From positions 1 through 8,397 of the forward strand of contig JAKAXF010000024.1 in NCBI GenBank assembly GCA_021816645.1: 8,397 nucleotides of DNA. Reading direction: 5' to 3'. Under the pieces are notes generated by a model. It was not told the origin of the DNA and did not search any database. It was given only the letters and a program-made list of their open reading frames with translations. Shown piece by piece: positions 1 through 7,196 of this stretch; position 1 is the stretch's first letter; every line of letters starts with the position of its first letter. Source of the DNA: Microcaldota archaeon (lineage in GTDB: Archaea > Micrarchaeota > Micrarchaeia > Micrarchaeales > Micrarchaeaceae). The position numbers and the translations under genes are program-made.

Positions 1-360
1 TTCATTTCGCTCCTTGCTTTTGTAGATGGAGTATACGAAATAGATTTCTCTTCCATCTACAGGTATGTAGTTGACGTGCTGGCTCATGCAGATGGCGCGA
101 CCATCGGAATAGTACAAACTGGCTCTCTAATCGAAAGAATAAACGCCCTGTCAGGGATAAACCAGAGCCTATCGCACGATCTGATTAAACTGCGCGCAGA
201 AATTTCACCATTGAGGAAGAGCGTTGCACGGTACAAAATGGTTCTCGGCGAGGTACTCGAATGGTTGCACAAGAACGGCTTTGCGGAAAACAGGGCGTTC
301 ATGGATGCCGTTGGTAACGGAATCTTACAACTGAACAATGAACTTGGGGTGCGCTGGTAA
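1..360 (+). CDS. 3' end of an unrecognised coiled-coil protein gene (truncated by window edge)
   Basis: The reading frame is open from base 1 to the TAA at 358-360, giving 119 residues, so the gene probably begins outside the window. A GTG at 76 would give a 94-residue protein, but the 25 codons before it are protein-like (FISLLAFVDGVYEIDF...) and no convincing Shine-Dalgarno sequence sits at the right distance. Residues about 43-90 of the visible part are a long charged and leucine-rich helix (LIERINAL, DLIKLRAEI, VLGEVLEWL) that could form a coiled coil. No catalytic motif or membrane segment is visible. Its stop overlaps the next start by one base (TAATG), so it belongs to the operon ending in the VirB4-like ATPase and may be a structural or adaptor part of that machine. 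The family is not recognised; the role is inferred only from context. Confidence 0.6.
   Translation, partial: FISLLAFVDGVYEIDFSSIYRYVVDVLAHADGATIGIVQTGSLIERINALSGINQSLSHDLIKLRAEISPLRKSVARYKMVLGEVLEWLHKNGFAENRAFMDAVGNGILQLNNELGVRW
21..61. repeat. 10-bp perfect inverted repeat inside the first gene
   Basis: TGTAGATGGA at 21-30 is the exact reverse complement of 52-61, with 21 bases between the arms, including the palindrome GTATAC. It lies within coding sequence. Its significance is unknown, and a repeat this size may occur by chance in a window of this length. Confidence 0.4.
346..351 (+). promoter_or_regulatory. Shine-Dalgarno site for the 248-aa membrane protein
   Basis: GGGGTG lies eight bases before the ATG at 360 and matches the archaeal anti-Shine-Dalgarno end of 16S rRNA. 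It lies inside the upstream gene, which supports the ATG at 360 as a coupled start overlapping the previous stop. Confidence 0.6.
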
Positions 361-1106
361 TGGCCGATCAACGATTGACTATGGTTGCACTCGCCATCCT
401 GCTTCTTACCGAGTCTGGAGCAATTTTCGGAGGGGCTGGCGGGCTACTCTACGGATTCGGGACGTTGCTGTACATACCGTTTGGCATCACGATACTCGTA
501 TTCTTCAGGTCGCTTTCAGAGGGATTGACTAGGCACGTCGTTCTGGAATACGATGACCAGCCTCGTGGAATCACTCACTTAACCGCAAAGCGTTTGCATG
601 ATCTGCGTGATTCTGCCAGCAATGAGCTCGACAGGCTCCTTGCGGTGAGCGGATTAGCCGTAAATGTACAAGAATTGAGGGAGGCAATCGTCAAGGAGCT
701 GGATGGAGACCCAAGCCTGGGCTTGGACGAGGAACTTTCGCGTTTGATAGAACAGCAGAATAGTGGCATGCTGGTAGACCACGGCGAAATGGTTATCTGT
801 AGCCTGAAGGATCCAAAAGGCTACATAATGAGGTACGGCTACGAAACCGCAGTAAAGGACGCGAGCGCGCTTGATATTGAAGGTCTAACAGTCCGCGCCA
901 AAAACGTTATTCTGTACTATGGAAGCTTAAGGCTCAAAAATATTTCAGAACGCGCGGTATCGAAAGCGGGTTACGAAATTTTTATTCCTAGCAGTAACTC
1001 CGCATCGAAGCTGCGCTACACCTTGACCGATTACGGCAGGAGGAGCGCGGCTGCGCTCTTTATGGTAACGAATGGAAATTTGAAGTTGATTGCATGCTCC
1101 AGGTAG
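360..1106 (+). CDS. membrane-anchored protein with possible winged-helix cytosolic part
   Basis: 248 residues. The N-terminus has two hydrophobic segments, roughly residues 8-30 and 33-50, separated by a Gly-rich turn (FGGAGG) and followed by a basic residue, so the rest is likely cytosolic. The middle (about 75-135) is charged and helical. The C-terminal third holds alternating strand-like stretches and a phrase near 219-226 (RYTLTDYG) that resembles the wing of winged-helix regulators (Y-x-L-T-x-x-G). The resemblance is by eye only and the family is not recognised. The start overlaps the upstream TAA by one base; the 3' end overlaps the next gene by 13 bases. Within a VirB4-type operon it could be an inner-membrane scaffold or a regulator, but neither is shown by the sequence. 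Arginine codons are mixed (CGC, CGT, AGG), unlike the AGG-rich lon and top6A genes. Confidence 0.8.
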   Translation: MADQRLTMVALAILLLTESGAIFGGAGGLLYGFGTLLYIPFGITILVFFRSLSEGLTRHVVLEYDDQPRGITHLTAKRLHDLRDSASNELDRLLAVSGLAVNVQELREAIVKELDGDPSLGLDEELSRLIEQQNSGMLVDHGEMVICSLKDPKGYIMRYGYETAVKDASALDIEGLTVRAKNVILYYGSLRLKNISERAVSKAGYEIFIPSSNSASKLRYTLTDYGRRSAAALFMVTNGNLKLIACSR

Positions 1107-1282
1107 TAAAGGGTGTGGCGCTCGTTGGCCTTGTTGCTAGCACGCTGATGTTCAGCGCGTGCGTCCTGAAATTAATAATTGAGGGTATGAAAAGAGAAGC
1201 AGATCGGCACGCGAGCAGCTTGAAGATGACACTCGGCGCTTCCCTGCTCCTTGCCGTATCTATATTCATGCTGGTGTCCTGA
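1094..1282 (+). CDS. 62-aa two-TM hairpin membrane protein, VirB2/CedA1-like in shape
   Basis: Small hydrophobic protein with one membrane helix at about residues 5-29 (VVKGVALVGLVASTLMFSA...), a short charged loop (KREADRH, 33-39) and a second helix at about 44-61. The charged loop is probably cytosolic, putting both ends outside. This two-helix hairpin is the topology of VirB2/TrbC pilin subunits and of the small CedA1/CedA2 partners of the crenarchaeal Ced DNA importer. No sequence-level match to those families can be claimed by eye. The start lies inside the end of the preceding gene (13-nt overlap) with no clear Shine-Dalgarno, suggesting coupled translation. The stop directly abuts the next start. 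No signal peptidase or class III pilin cleavage site is evident. Confidence 0.75.
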   Translation: MLQVVKGVALVGLVASTLMFSACVLKLIIEGMKREADRHASSLKMTLGASLLLAVSIFMLVS

Positions 1283-1558
1283 ATGTTTGATAACTTATTC
1301 GCGGCTATCGGCAAAACAAATCACTACGAAAATGCGCTCGCCGTAGTATCCGGAGCCGGAGCCTTGATATTCATTTTCTATATTGTAGGCGAAATAACAC
1401 ACGTCGGACTCGGATACGTTGTTGTGCCATACGTTGCCGCTATATCGGCCCTGGCGGTTCTCATACTCAAAAATGGCGTGGAGATGCACAGGGACGGCAG
1501 GGTACTCATGCTTGTCTCTCTCATGCTTGCGTTGTTGTCGTTCTCTCTTATAATATAG
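1283..1558 (+). CDS. 91-aa three-TM membrane protein, possible VirB3-like partner
   Basis: The ATG at 1283 immediately follows the TGA of the upstream gene, and GGTG at 1273-1276 is a well-spaced Shine-Dalgarno. The protein has a short polar N-terminus (about 17 residues), then hydrophobic helices at about 18-37, 42-63 and 73-91. A charged segment (KNGVEMHRDGR) lies between the second and third, and the protein ends within the last helix. It has no Cys pairs or catalytic motif. It lies directly before the HerA/VirB4-like ATPase, where conjugation systems usually encode VirB3/TrbD, a small membrane protein that docks VirB4. That analogy rests on position and topology only. The family is not recognised. 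Confidence 0.75.
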   Translation: MFDNLFAAIGKTNHYENALAVVSGAGALIFIFYIVGEITHVGLGYVVVPYVAAISALAVLILKNGVEMHRDGRVLMLVSLMLALLSFSLII

Positions 1559-1566
1559 GTCTTGCT

Positions 1567-3816
1567 ATGGTGTTGAAATTCTTTGAGGTTACGCGGCTGC
1601 CCGACCAGGAATTTGACAGGGAAGCGATGATGGAGCTGTTCGGGAAGAACGCTTTTATGATAGGTTACGACTTCGCGCTCAGGACCACGATCCTCGCGGT
1701 CGATGAACGTTCTGACGGCGCTGCGAGGCTTGGGCTGGTAGTCCCGGGAATGGAGCTGTCCGATGCTAAAGGCTATGGTGATAAGGTTGAACGGATACTC
1801 CTTCTCTCAGTATTCAGGGAAGCAGAGACCATGCATCCTACCACATTCAGCGACGTTTTCTCGCTGCGATTGGGAAGCGGTTTCTTGGGTTTTGTGTTCA
1901 GGCCGCTCGGCATAGATGAGATAGGGAAGAGTAAGAAGCTGGTCGAGGGATTGCTGGAGAAGAAGGTAGTGAGGGAGACGCTCTCTGTGCTCAACGGCTC
2001 TGTGATGAGCAGGATGAGCAACTCGCAGCAGCGCGACACGTTCAGCGGCTCGGAAGAGAGGATGCTGCTAGCCGAGATACTGGAATCGTTGAACCTGGCT
2101 GTGCTCAGCGGCATGCACGTATACGAGATATACGCGGTAATAATTGGACCGGAAGCGCTGGAGGAGTACACGAGGGAGAAGCTTTTCGTCATGGACAGCG
2201 TAGCACTTTCAACGAGGCTTCGCGACTGGCCATTCGAAAAGATGCCGAGGTCGTTGCCCGTTGGTATAGGGAGCGCCAAGAATTTCGTGAACTTCTACGG
2301 AGTAAGGGGCTTGTCGTATTCATTGAAGACCGCACAGGCGGAGGGCGGTGGTGCAATAAAGATAGGCACGTTCCTTGAAGATGGGGTTCATGATACGGGA
2401 GAGGAGGTACGCGTTGATCCGTCGCTCCTGAACCTCGGCTTTGTGCTCACTGGTCTTCCAGGTTCTGGCAAGACTATGGAGGCGATGAGTGTTATAGATT
2501 CCGTGCTGTCTGAGAAGAAGGGGACGAGAGTGGTAGTGCTCGCACCGACCGATGAATGGGACGGCTTTGCGTTGGATCATGGGATGCATCTCGTAAAGAT
2601 CTACCAGGACGGGGTCCCGATCAACTTCTTCAGGTGCGCAGAAGGCGTCGATGCATCAGTGTTCTACGAGGATCTCGCGATGCTCATATCCTCTTCTTCT
2701 GACGCAGGCCCGTACAGGAACCCGATGGAGAAGTGCCTGCTGAACGCCTTCAAGAACGTCTACCATGGAGACGAACGCGAACCCGATCCCGTCCTCGTTT
2801 ACAAAGAGATAGAGGAAGCGGTAATAAGGCTGCACGCTAAGAGAACGAACGTTGGCGTGAAGTACACGAAGCACGGGGAGAATATAAGGTCTGCCCTGGA
2901 GAACCTCAGGAGCATAATAAGGAGGCCTGAATATTCGTCGCGGAAGGGGATAAGGATTGAGGACGTTGCGGAAAGTGGCGTGGTGTTCAACATATCTGGA
3001 GTAAGCAACAAGATAAAACCGAGCATATACGCCCTACTGCTCAATCAGGCTTACACGCTTGCAAACGCTTACGATACGAACGGCGATGACGACCTCAGGC
3101 TTCTAGTTTGCCTCGAGGAGTCTCAGACGATACTGGGGCAGAGGGGAAGCGCTGCCGTGGAAGACCTGACATACAGGATACAGGATTTCAGGAAAAAGGG
3201 CGTGGGGCTCGTACTGCTGACCCACAACGCTGATGACATAGATGACAGGATAAGGAGGCTGTGCCAGCTCAAGCTCTACCTCAAGCAGTCTCCGGACGCA
3301 GCCGACGCGGCCGCAGGGGACCTGATGTTCACTTACGCGGACAATGAAACTGTGGCCAGGAAGCTTAAGCACCTTGACTCCAGGACCGGCGCGTTCGGAT
3401 ACCTGGTAAAGAAAGGAAGAGAGAAGGTGGCGTGCGACAGCGTATTCCTGCGAACCGCAGATTACGGCCCGCATCCCGAAATGAAATATGATGCAGAGGA
3501 CACGCCCCTTACTGAAGAGTATATGAAAATAAATAGCATTGAACGCCCTGCTTTAATAGACGCAAAGCTGCGTATAGAGATCCGGGCAGAGCCCGATAGC
3601 AGGGAGATGAAGCTGAAGGGACTTTCGATTGGCATCTACTACCTGTTGGAACCTGTAGTGCGATTTGATGTAGCGTCGTTACACGGCGGAGTTGCTGCCG
3701 CAAGGCTTGTGAATAGTAGAGTTTATGATGCATGTCTTGAGAATGCGAGCGGCAGGATCCTAAGTTCTTCGAGCTTCACTGCGAGCGGAAACACGAAAAT
3801 AAAATTCATTCTGTAA
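1567..3816 (+). CDS. HerA/VirB4-superfamily ATPase, probable DNA-transfer or secretion motor
   Basis: 749 residues. The N-terminal 290 residues are a mixed alpha/beta domain in the place of the VirB4 N-terminal domain. The ATPase core follows: Walker A GLPGSGKT at 296-303 (Lys302), Walker B LLVCLEE at 512-518 ending in the acidic pair Glu517-Glu518 (EE, as often in HerA proteins), a likely arginine finger at Arg542 (DFRKKGVG), and LLTHN at 550-554 in place of the usual TQ sensor. Between Walker A and B lies a helical insertion (about 345-470), typical of VirB4/HerA rather than FtsK. The last 110 residues are beta-rich and could be an added Ig/transthyretin-like sandwich. The likely role is a hexameric motor at the cytoplasmic membrane. 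It sits 8 nt after two small membrane-protein genes, with AGGT at 1557-1560 as Shine-Dalgarno. Family assignment is strong; the substrate (DNA or protein) is inferred. Confidence 0.88.
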   Translation: MVLKFFEVTRLPDQEFDREAMMELFGKNAFMIGYDFALRTTILAVDERSDGAARLGLVVPGMELSDAKGYGDKVERILLLSVFREAETMHPTTFSDVFSLRLGSGFLGFVFRPLGIDEIGKSKKLVEGLLEKKVVRETLSVLNGSVMSRMSNSQQRDTFSGSEERMLLAEILESLNLAVLSGMHVYEIYAVIIGPEALEEYTREKLFVMDSVALSTRLRDWPFEKMPRSLPVGIGSAKNFVNFYGVRGLSYSLKTAQAEGGGAIKIGTFLEDGVHDTGEEVRVDPSLLNLGFVLTGLPGSGKTMEAMSVIDSVLSEKKGTRVVVLAPTDEWDGFALDHGMHLVKIYQDGVPINFFRCAEGVDASVFYEDLAMLISSSSDAGPYRNPMEKCLLNAFKNVYHGDEREPDPVLVYKEIEEAVIRLHAKRTNVGVKYTKHGENIRSALENLRSIIRRPEYSSRKGIRIEDVAESGVVFNISGVSNKIKPSIYALLLNQAYTLANAYDTNGDDDLRLLVCLEESQTILGQRGSAAVEDLTYRIQDFRKKGVGLVLLTHNADDIDDRIRRLCQLKLYLKQSPDAADAAAGDLMFTYADNETVARKLKHLDSRTGAFGYLVKKGREKVACDSVFLRTADYGPHPEMKYDAEDTPLTEEYMKINSIERPALIDAKLRIEIRAEPDSREMKLKGLSIGIYYLLEPVVRFDVASLHGGVAAARLVNSRVYDACLENASGRILSSSSFTASGNTKIKFIL

Positions 3817-3851
3817 TAGGCTGTATTAGCACAGTATACTTACCAGTAGTT

Positions 3852-4010
3852 TTGGGAGATGTTAAACCCGCAGTCTTCGTACCAATAGTATCGTGGGTGA
3901 GTAAGTAGTACACCAGGGACGTTGAGCATGCGGTAATCTTCCTTATAATCGTCGCTACAATAATTATCTTCGCGACCCACTACATTATGAAAAAGAGGCG
4001 CGGCTTCTGA
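3852..4010 (+). pseudogene. remnant of a small single-TM membrane protein gene with in-frame TAG
   Basis: In one frame the sequence reads without a stop from 3741 to 3905, meets TAG at 3906-3908, and continues to TGA at 4008-4010. The part before the TAG reads LGDVKPAVFVPIVSWVSK. The part after it reads YTRDVEHAV, then a run of about 15 hydrophobic residues (IFLIIVATIIIFATH), then YIMKKRRGF. A transmembrane helix followed by a basic tail is a strong protein-like signal, and the codons (ATA, AGG) fit the neighbours. There is no ATG; TTG at 3852 is the only reasonable start and has no Shine-Dalgarno. TAG is used as an ordinary stop by nearby genes, so read-through is unlikely. The best reading is a decayed gene once belonging to the VirB4-like operon. 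A sequencing error at one base would instead make it an intact 52-residue membrane protein. Confidence 0.4.
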
Positions 4011-4042
4011 TGCTGCATCTATACTTCGCGTCTTTCCCGCTA

Positions 4043-4053
4043 CGAATTTAAAG
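4043..4053 (+). promoter_or_regulatory. candidate TATA promoter of lon
   Basis: The A/T-rich block CGAATTTAAAG lies about 50 nt upstream of the lon start. A TATA box here would place transcription start near 4072-4078 and leave a leader of about 20-25 nt that includes the Shine-Dalgarno AGGTAA at 4088-4093. A second A/T block at 4065-4070 would give a nearly leaderless transcript and cannot be excluded. Confidence 0.4.
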
Positions 4054-4097
4054 TTATTCGTACCTAAATTACGTGTAAATATTGTTCAGGTAACGTG

Positions 4098-6020
4098 ATG
4101 ATGAAGTTCAAGACAACCGCTGATATAAAGGTCTCCGACAAGCTCATAGACCAGGTAATCGGCCAGCAGAGCGCGGTCGAGATAATAAAGAAGGCAGCGA
4201 AACAGAGGAGGAACGTGCTCCTTATCGGAGAGCCTGGAACAGGCAAGACTATGCTGGCGCAGGCTATGGCAGAGCTTCTGCCGAATACAGACCTCGAGGA
4301 CGTACTGGCTTACAAGAACGTGAACGATGAGAACACTCCTATCATCAAAACCGTTAAGACGTATCCTGACGGGATAGACAAGGCGCCGAACGGCGACGGA
4401 CAGGGCAGGATAATACTGCAGAAGGAGAGGATGAAGAACAGGATGACGCTATCCAAGGGTAGCTCGATAGTGTCACCGATAGTGATGGTGCTGGTTATAC
4501 TGCTGTTCGGGCTTTCGCTGAGCGGCCTGATAAAGGGATATGAGATAATCGTGCTTGCGGCTCTGATCCTTGGTATATTCATATTCGGCGCTATGGCGGT
4601 TTTCATGAGCGGGCTCACGCGCAGGGTTGGTATTCCGGGAATGACTGATATAAACGAACCGAAGCTTATAGTAGACAACACTGGCCTGATTCACGCTCCG
4701 TTCGTAGACGCGACGGGAAACAAGGCCGGTGCCCTTTTTGGTGACGTAAGGCACGATCCGCTTCAGTCTGGTGGGCTCGGAACTCCCGCACACCTCAGGG
4801 TAGAAAGCGGTGCCATACAGAAAGCAAACAAGGGTGTGCTTTACATAGACGAAGTTTCAAGCCTGGATCCTCGTTCGCAGCAAGAGCTTCTTACCGCGAT
4901 GCAGGAAAAGAAGTACGCAATAACAGGGCAGAGCGAGATGAGCTCTGGAGCTCTGGTAAAAACCGAGCCAGCCCCCTGCGACTTCCTTTTGGTAGCGGCG
5001 GGAAACCTGCAGGACATGCAGCACATGCACCCAGCGCTCAGGTCTAGAATAAGGGGATACGGATACGAGGTATATATGGAGTCTTCGATAGCAGATACCG
5101 AAAAGAACCGTGAGGAGATAATAAGGTTCATAGCGCAGGAGGTAAAGAAGGACGGCAGGATACCGCACTTCGACGTGGGGGCCGCGAACATGATAATAGA
5201 GGAGGCGAAGAGAAGGTCTGGCAGGAAGAACAGGCTGACTATGATTCTGAGGGACCTTGGCGGCCTAGTAAGGGCGGCAGGAGATATAGCGATAGAGAGA
5301 AAGAAGGACGTCGTTACAAAGGATGAGGTCTTTGGCGCACTGAACCTTGCCAGGCCTATAGAATCACAGATCGTTACGCAGGAACTTGACTACAGGAAGG
5401 ACTACCAGGTTTTCACCACGCGCGGTTACAAGATAGGCAAGGTCAACGGGCTTGCTGTGCTTGGATCGTCTCCAACGCTCTCATCAGGGATAGTCATGCC
5501 GATAGTCGCCGAGGTAACCCCGGCGAGCTCGAGGGCGGAGGGCAAGTTTATACCTACGGGCAAGCTCGGCAAGATAGCCAGCGAGGCCGTGAAGAACGTA
5601 AGCGCCGTGATAAAGAAGCACATGGAGAAGGACGTTGCAAACTACGACATTCACGTGCAGTTCCTACAGACCTACGAAGGAGTAGAGGGGGACAGCGCGA
5701 GCGTGAGCGTTGCAGTAAGCGTCATATCCGCCATGGAGGGCGTGCCCGTGGATCAGTCCGTAGCCATGACAGGATCCATGTCGGTAAGAGGTGAGGTGCT
5801 GCCCGTAGGAGGCATAACGCAGAAAGTAGAGGCGGCGATAGAAGCGGGGGTCAAAACCGTCATGATACCGAAGAGCAACGAGCACGACGTCATAATAGAC
5901 AAGGCGAGGCTGAAGAAGGTAAAGGTGATACCCGTGAGGAGCCTGGCAGAAGTGATAAGGTATGCCCTGCGACCGGGGGCCAAGAGGGACGGGATCGTAA
6001 GGAAACTCAGAAGGGTATAA
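4098..6020 (+). CDS. lonB: archaeal membrane-anchored ATP-dependent protease LonB
   Basis: A 640-residue LonB, the usual length for the archaeal family. From the ATG at 4098 it has Walker A GEPGTGKT at 44-51 (Lys50), two adjacent transmembrane helices at about 124-145 and 149-170 inserted in the AAA+ module between Walker A and B, and Walker B VLYIDE with Asp251-Glu252. A C-terminal protease domain carries catalytic Ser533 in EGDSAS and Lys576 in [10 protein letters not shown]. The 43-residue spacing of this Ser-Lys dyad is what archaeal Lon shows. The enzyme unfolds and degrades damaged or regulatory proteins at the cytoplasmic face of the membrane. GTG at 4095 and ATG at 4101 are alternative starts; 4098 has the best spacing (6 nt) from AGGT at 4088-4091. 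No intein or frameshift is visible. Arg is almost always AGG and Ile mostly ATA, consistent with a well-expressed resident gene. Confidence 0.96.
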   Translation: MMKFKTTADIKVSDKLIDQVIGQQSAVEIIKKAAKQRRNVLLIGEPGTGKTMLAQAMAELLPNTDLEDVLAYKNVNDENTPIIKTVKTYPDGIDKAPNGDGQGRIILQKERMKNRMTLSKGSSIVSPIVMVLVILLFGLSLSGLIKGYEIIVLAALILGIFIFGAMAVFMSGLTRRVGIPGMTDINEPKLIVDNTGLIHAPFVDATGNKAGALFGDVRHDPLQSGGLGTPAHLRVESGAIQKANKGVLYIDEVSSLDPRSQQELLTAMQEKKYAITGQSEMSSGALVKTEPAPCDFLLVAAGNLQDMQHMHPALRSRIRGYGYEVYMESSIADTEKNREEIIRFIAQEVKKDGRIPHFDVGAANMIIEEAKRRSGRKNRLTMILRDLGGLVRAAGDIAIERKKDVVTKDEVFGALNLARPIESQIVTQELDYRKDYQVFTTRGYKIGKVNGLAVLGSSPTLSSGIVMPIVAEVTPASSRAEGKFIPTGKLGKIASEAVKNVSAVIKKHMEKDVANYDIHVQFLQTYEGVEGDSASVSVAVSVISAMEGVPVDQSVAMTGSMSVRGEVLPVGGITQKVEAAIEAGVKTVMIPKSNEHDVIIDKARLKKVKVIPVRSLAEVIRYALRPGAKRDGIVRKLRRV

Positions 6021-6036
6021 GTCCGAGCGGCCGGAC
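6021..6036 (+). terminator. possible hairpin after lonB
   Basis: GTCCG and CGGAC form a perfect 5-bp stem around a 6-nt loop directly after the lonB stop, followed ten bases later by a short T run (6043-6046). Archaeal termination depends mainly on T tracts, so this is a weak candidate. Confidence 0.25.
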
Positions 6037-6047
6037 CAAAGCTTTTG

Positions 6048-6055
6048 TATTTATA
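6048..6055 (+). promoter_or_regulatory. TATA box of top6A
   Basis: TATTTATA lies in a G+C-richer intergenic stretch about 40 nt upstream of the ATG at 6091. It predicts a transcription start near 6076-6080 and a short leader of about 10-15 nt, so top6A appears to be transcribed separately from lonB. Confidence 0.5.
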
Positions 6056-6090
6056 CTACGCAATCGTTATGCTAAACGCGGGTGTCGCTT

Positions 6091-7194
6091 ATGAAGAAGG
6101 AGAACGTTGACGTCGGTGCAATGCTTGAGGATTTTGGCAAGGATATAGTCGCGCAGGTTGAGAAGGGCAAGAACCCGTCATTCAACACAACTTCGCGCAC
6201 AAGGTCGAACGTGCACTATGATGAGAAGGGAGGGTTTTTGAAGTTGGGAAACGCGAAGGAGGAGCGCAGCTTCATAAACGTGGCGCAGACCAAGAGGTTC
6301 ATGCAGACCATGGCGGTTGCGGGGAAGTGCCACAAATTCGTGAAGGAGAACCTGCACACTACAATCAGGGGCCTTTTTTACCAGCTCAAATACTCGCTTG
6401 GAGAGGACGTTGACGAGAATATATTCAACGAGCAGAGCGAATCCAATCCGCTGATAGAGGACCTCGAGGTGGCGCTGGGAATCAGGAGGGAAGAACTGCA
6501 CCTCAACGCCAACAGGAAGGGCGTGCTGATAGGAAACATGAAGGTGAGGGACTACTTCGGAAAGGAGGAGCAGGAGATAGACGTAAGCAAGCTGGGAAGG
6601 AGCGGCTGGGGCATACCGAGCGATGTTGACAACGACATAGAATTCGTCGACGTGAAGGCGAAGTACGCGCTCGTAGTAGAAAAGGACGCACTCTGGCAGA
6701 GGCTGAACGAAGACGGATTCTGGAAGAAGGAGAACGCGATACTTATAAGCCCGCAGGGTCAGGCCGCCAGGGGAACGAGGCGCATAATAAGAAAGCTGGC
6801 AGACACGGGAATGCCCATCTACGTATTCAACGACTGCGACGCGTGGGGATGGTACATCTACTGGACGATAAAGACAGGGAGCATAAACCTTGCGTACATA
6901 GGCGGGGACATAGCCACGCCGGAGGCCAGATTCATAGGGGTGACGATGTCTGACCTGGACAGGTACGACTTCCTGAACAACATGACTATGAAGACCAACG
7001 AAGTAGACATAAAAAGAGCGCAGGAGATGCTCGAGTATCCCTGGATCAACCGACACGAGGAGTGGGTGTCAGAGCTTAAGAGGGTCATAAAAACGAAGAA
7101 GAAGCTGGAGCAGGACACGCTTGAGGGGCCCAGGCTGACTTTCGTGGACGATTATGTTAGGGAGAAGATAAAGAACAAGGAATTTCTTCCGTAG
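6091..7194 (+). CDS. top6A: DNA topoisomerase VI subunit A (Spo11 family)
   Basis: A 367-residue type IIB topoisomerase catalytic subunit, which cuts both DNA strands and relaxes supercoils together with the ATPase subunit B. The 5Y-CAP domain carries the nucleophile Tyr97 in TIRGLFY. The Toprim domain carries the metal ligands Glu197 in VVEKDA and Asp248/Asp250 in NDCDAWG, followed by the family phrase YIYWTIKTGS. Length is typical of the archaeal subunit and nothing is truncated. GTG at 6082 could add three residues, but GGGTG at 6079-6083 is a good Shine-Dalgarno for the ATG at 6091 and overlaps that GTG, so the ATG is preferred. The usual neighbour top6B is absent: upstream is lonB and downstream is a convergent gene two bases away. 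Codon use is strongly AGG/ATA, like lonB. Confidence 0.95.
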   Translation: MKKENVDVGAMLEDFGKDIVAQVEKGKNPSFNTTSRTRSNVHYDEKGGFLKLGNAKEERSFINVAQTKRFMQTMAVAGKCHKFVKENLHTTIRGLFYQLKYSLGEDVDENIFNEQSESNPLIEDLEVALGIRREELHLNANRKGVLIGNMKVRDYFGKEEQEIDVSKLGRSGWGIPSDVDNDIEFVDVKAKYALVVEKDALWQRLNEDGFWKKENAILISPQGQAARGTRRIIRKLADTGMPIYVFNDCDAWGWYIYWTIKTGSINLAYIGGDIATPEARFIGVTMSDLDRYDFLNNMTMKTNEVDIKRAQEMLEYPWINRHEEWVSELKRVIKTKKKLEQDTLEGPRLTFVDDYVREKIKNKEFLP

Positions 7195-7196
7195 GG

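Noticed and set aside
338..532. 64-aa + strand frame overlapping the 248-aa gene
   Set aside because: It would overlap two supported genes in another frame and has no protein-like hydrophobic or motif pattern.
1145..1165. Possible lipoprotein box (MFSAC) in the 62-aa protein
   Set aside because: The residues before Cys do not match the lipobox consensus and the Cys lies inside the first membrane helix.
1773..2279. 168-aa minus-strand reading frame opposite the ATPase gene
   Set aside because: Serine-rich shadow of the sense codons, no start signals, and entirely inside a well-supported gene.
3906..3908. TAG read as pyrrolysine
   Set aside because: TAG ends several genes here (1104-1106, 1556-1558, 7192-7194), and a small membrane protein is not a known pyrrolysine protein; decay or base error is simpler.
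4098..6020. Intein or inactive protease in Lon
   Set aside because: Length is normal for archaeal LonB and all Walker and Ser-Lys dyad residues are present.
6178..7056. Long 292-aa minus-strand reading frame opposite top6A
   Set aside because: It is fully antisense to a confident top6A gene; strong third-position G/C bias in the sense gene removes stops on the opposite strand. The product is low-complexity with no fold-like pattern.
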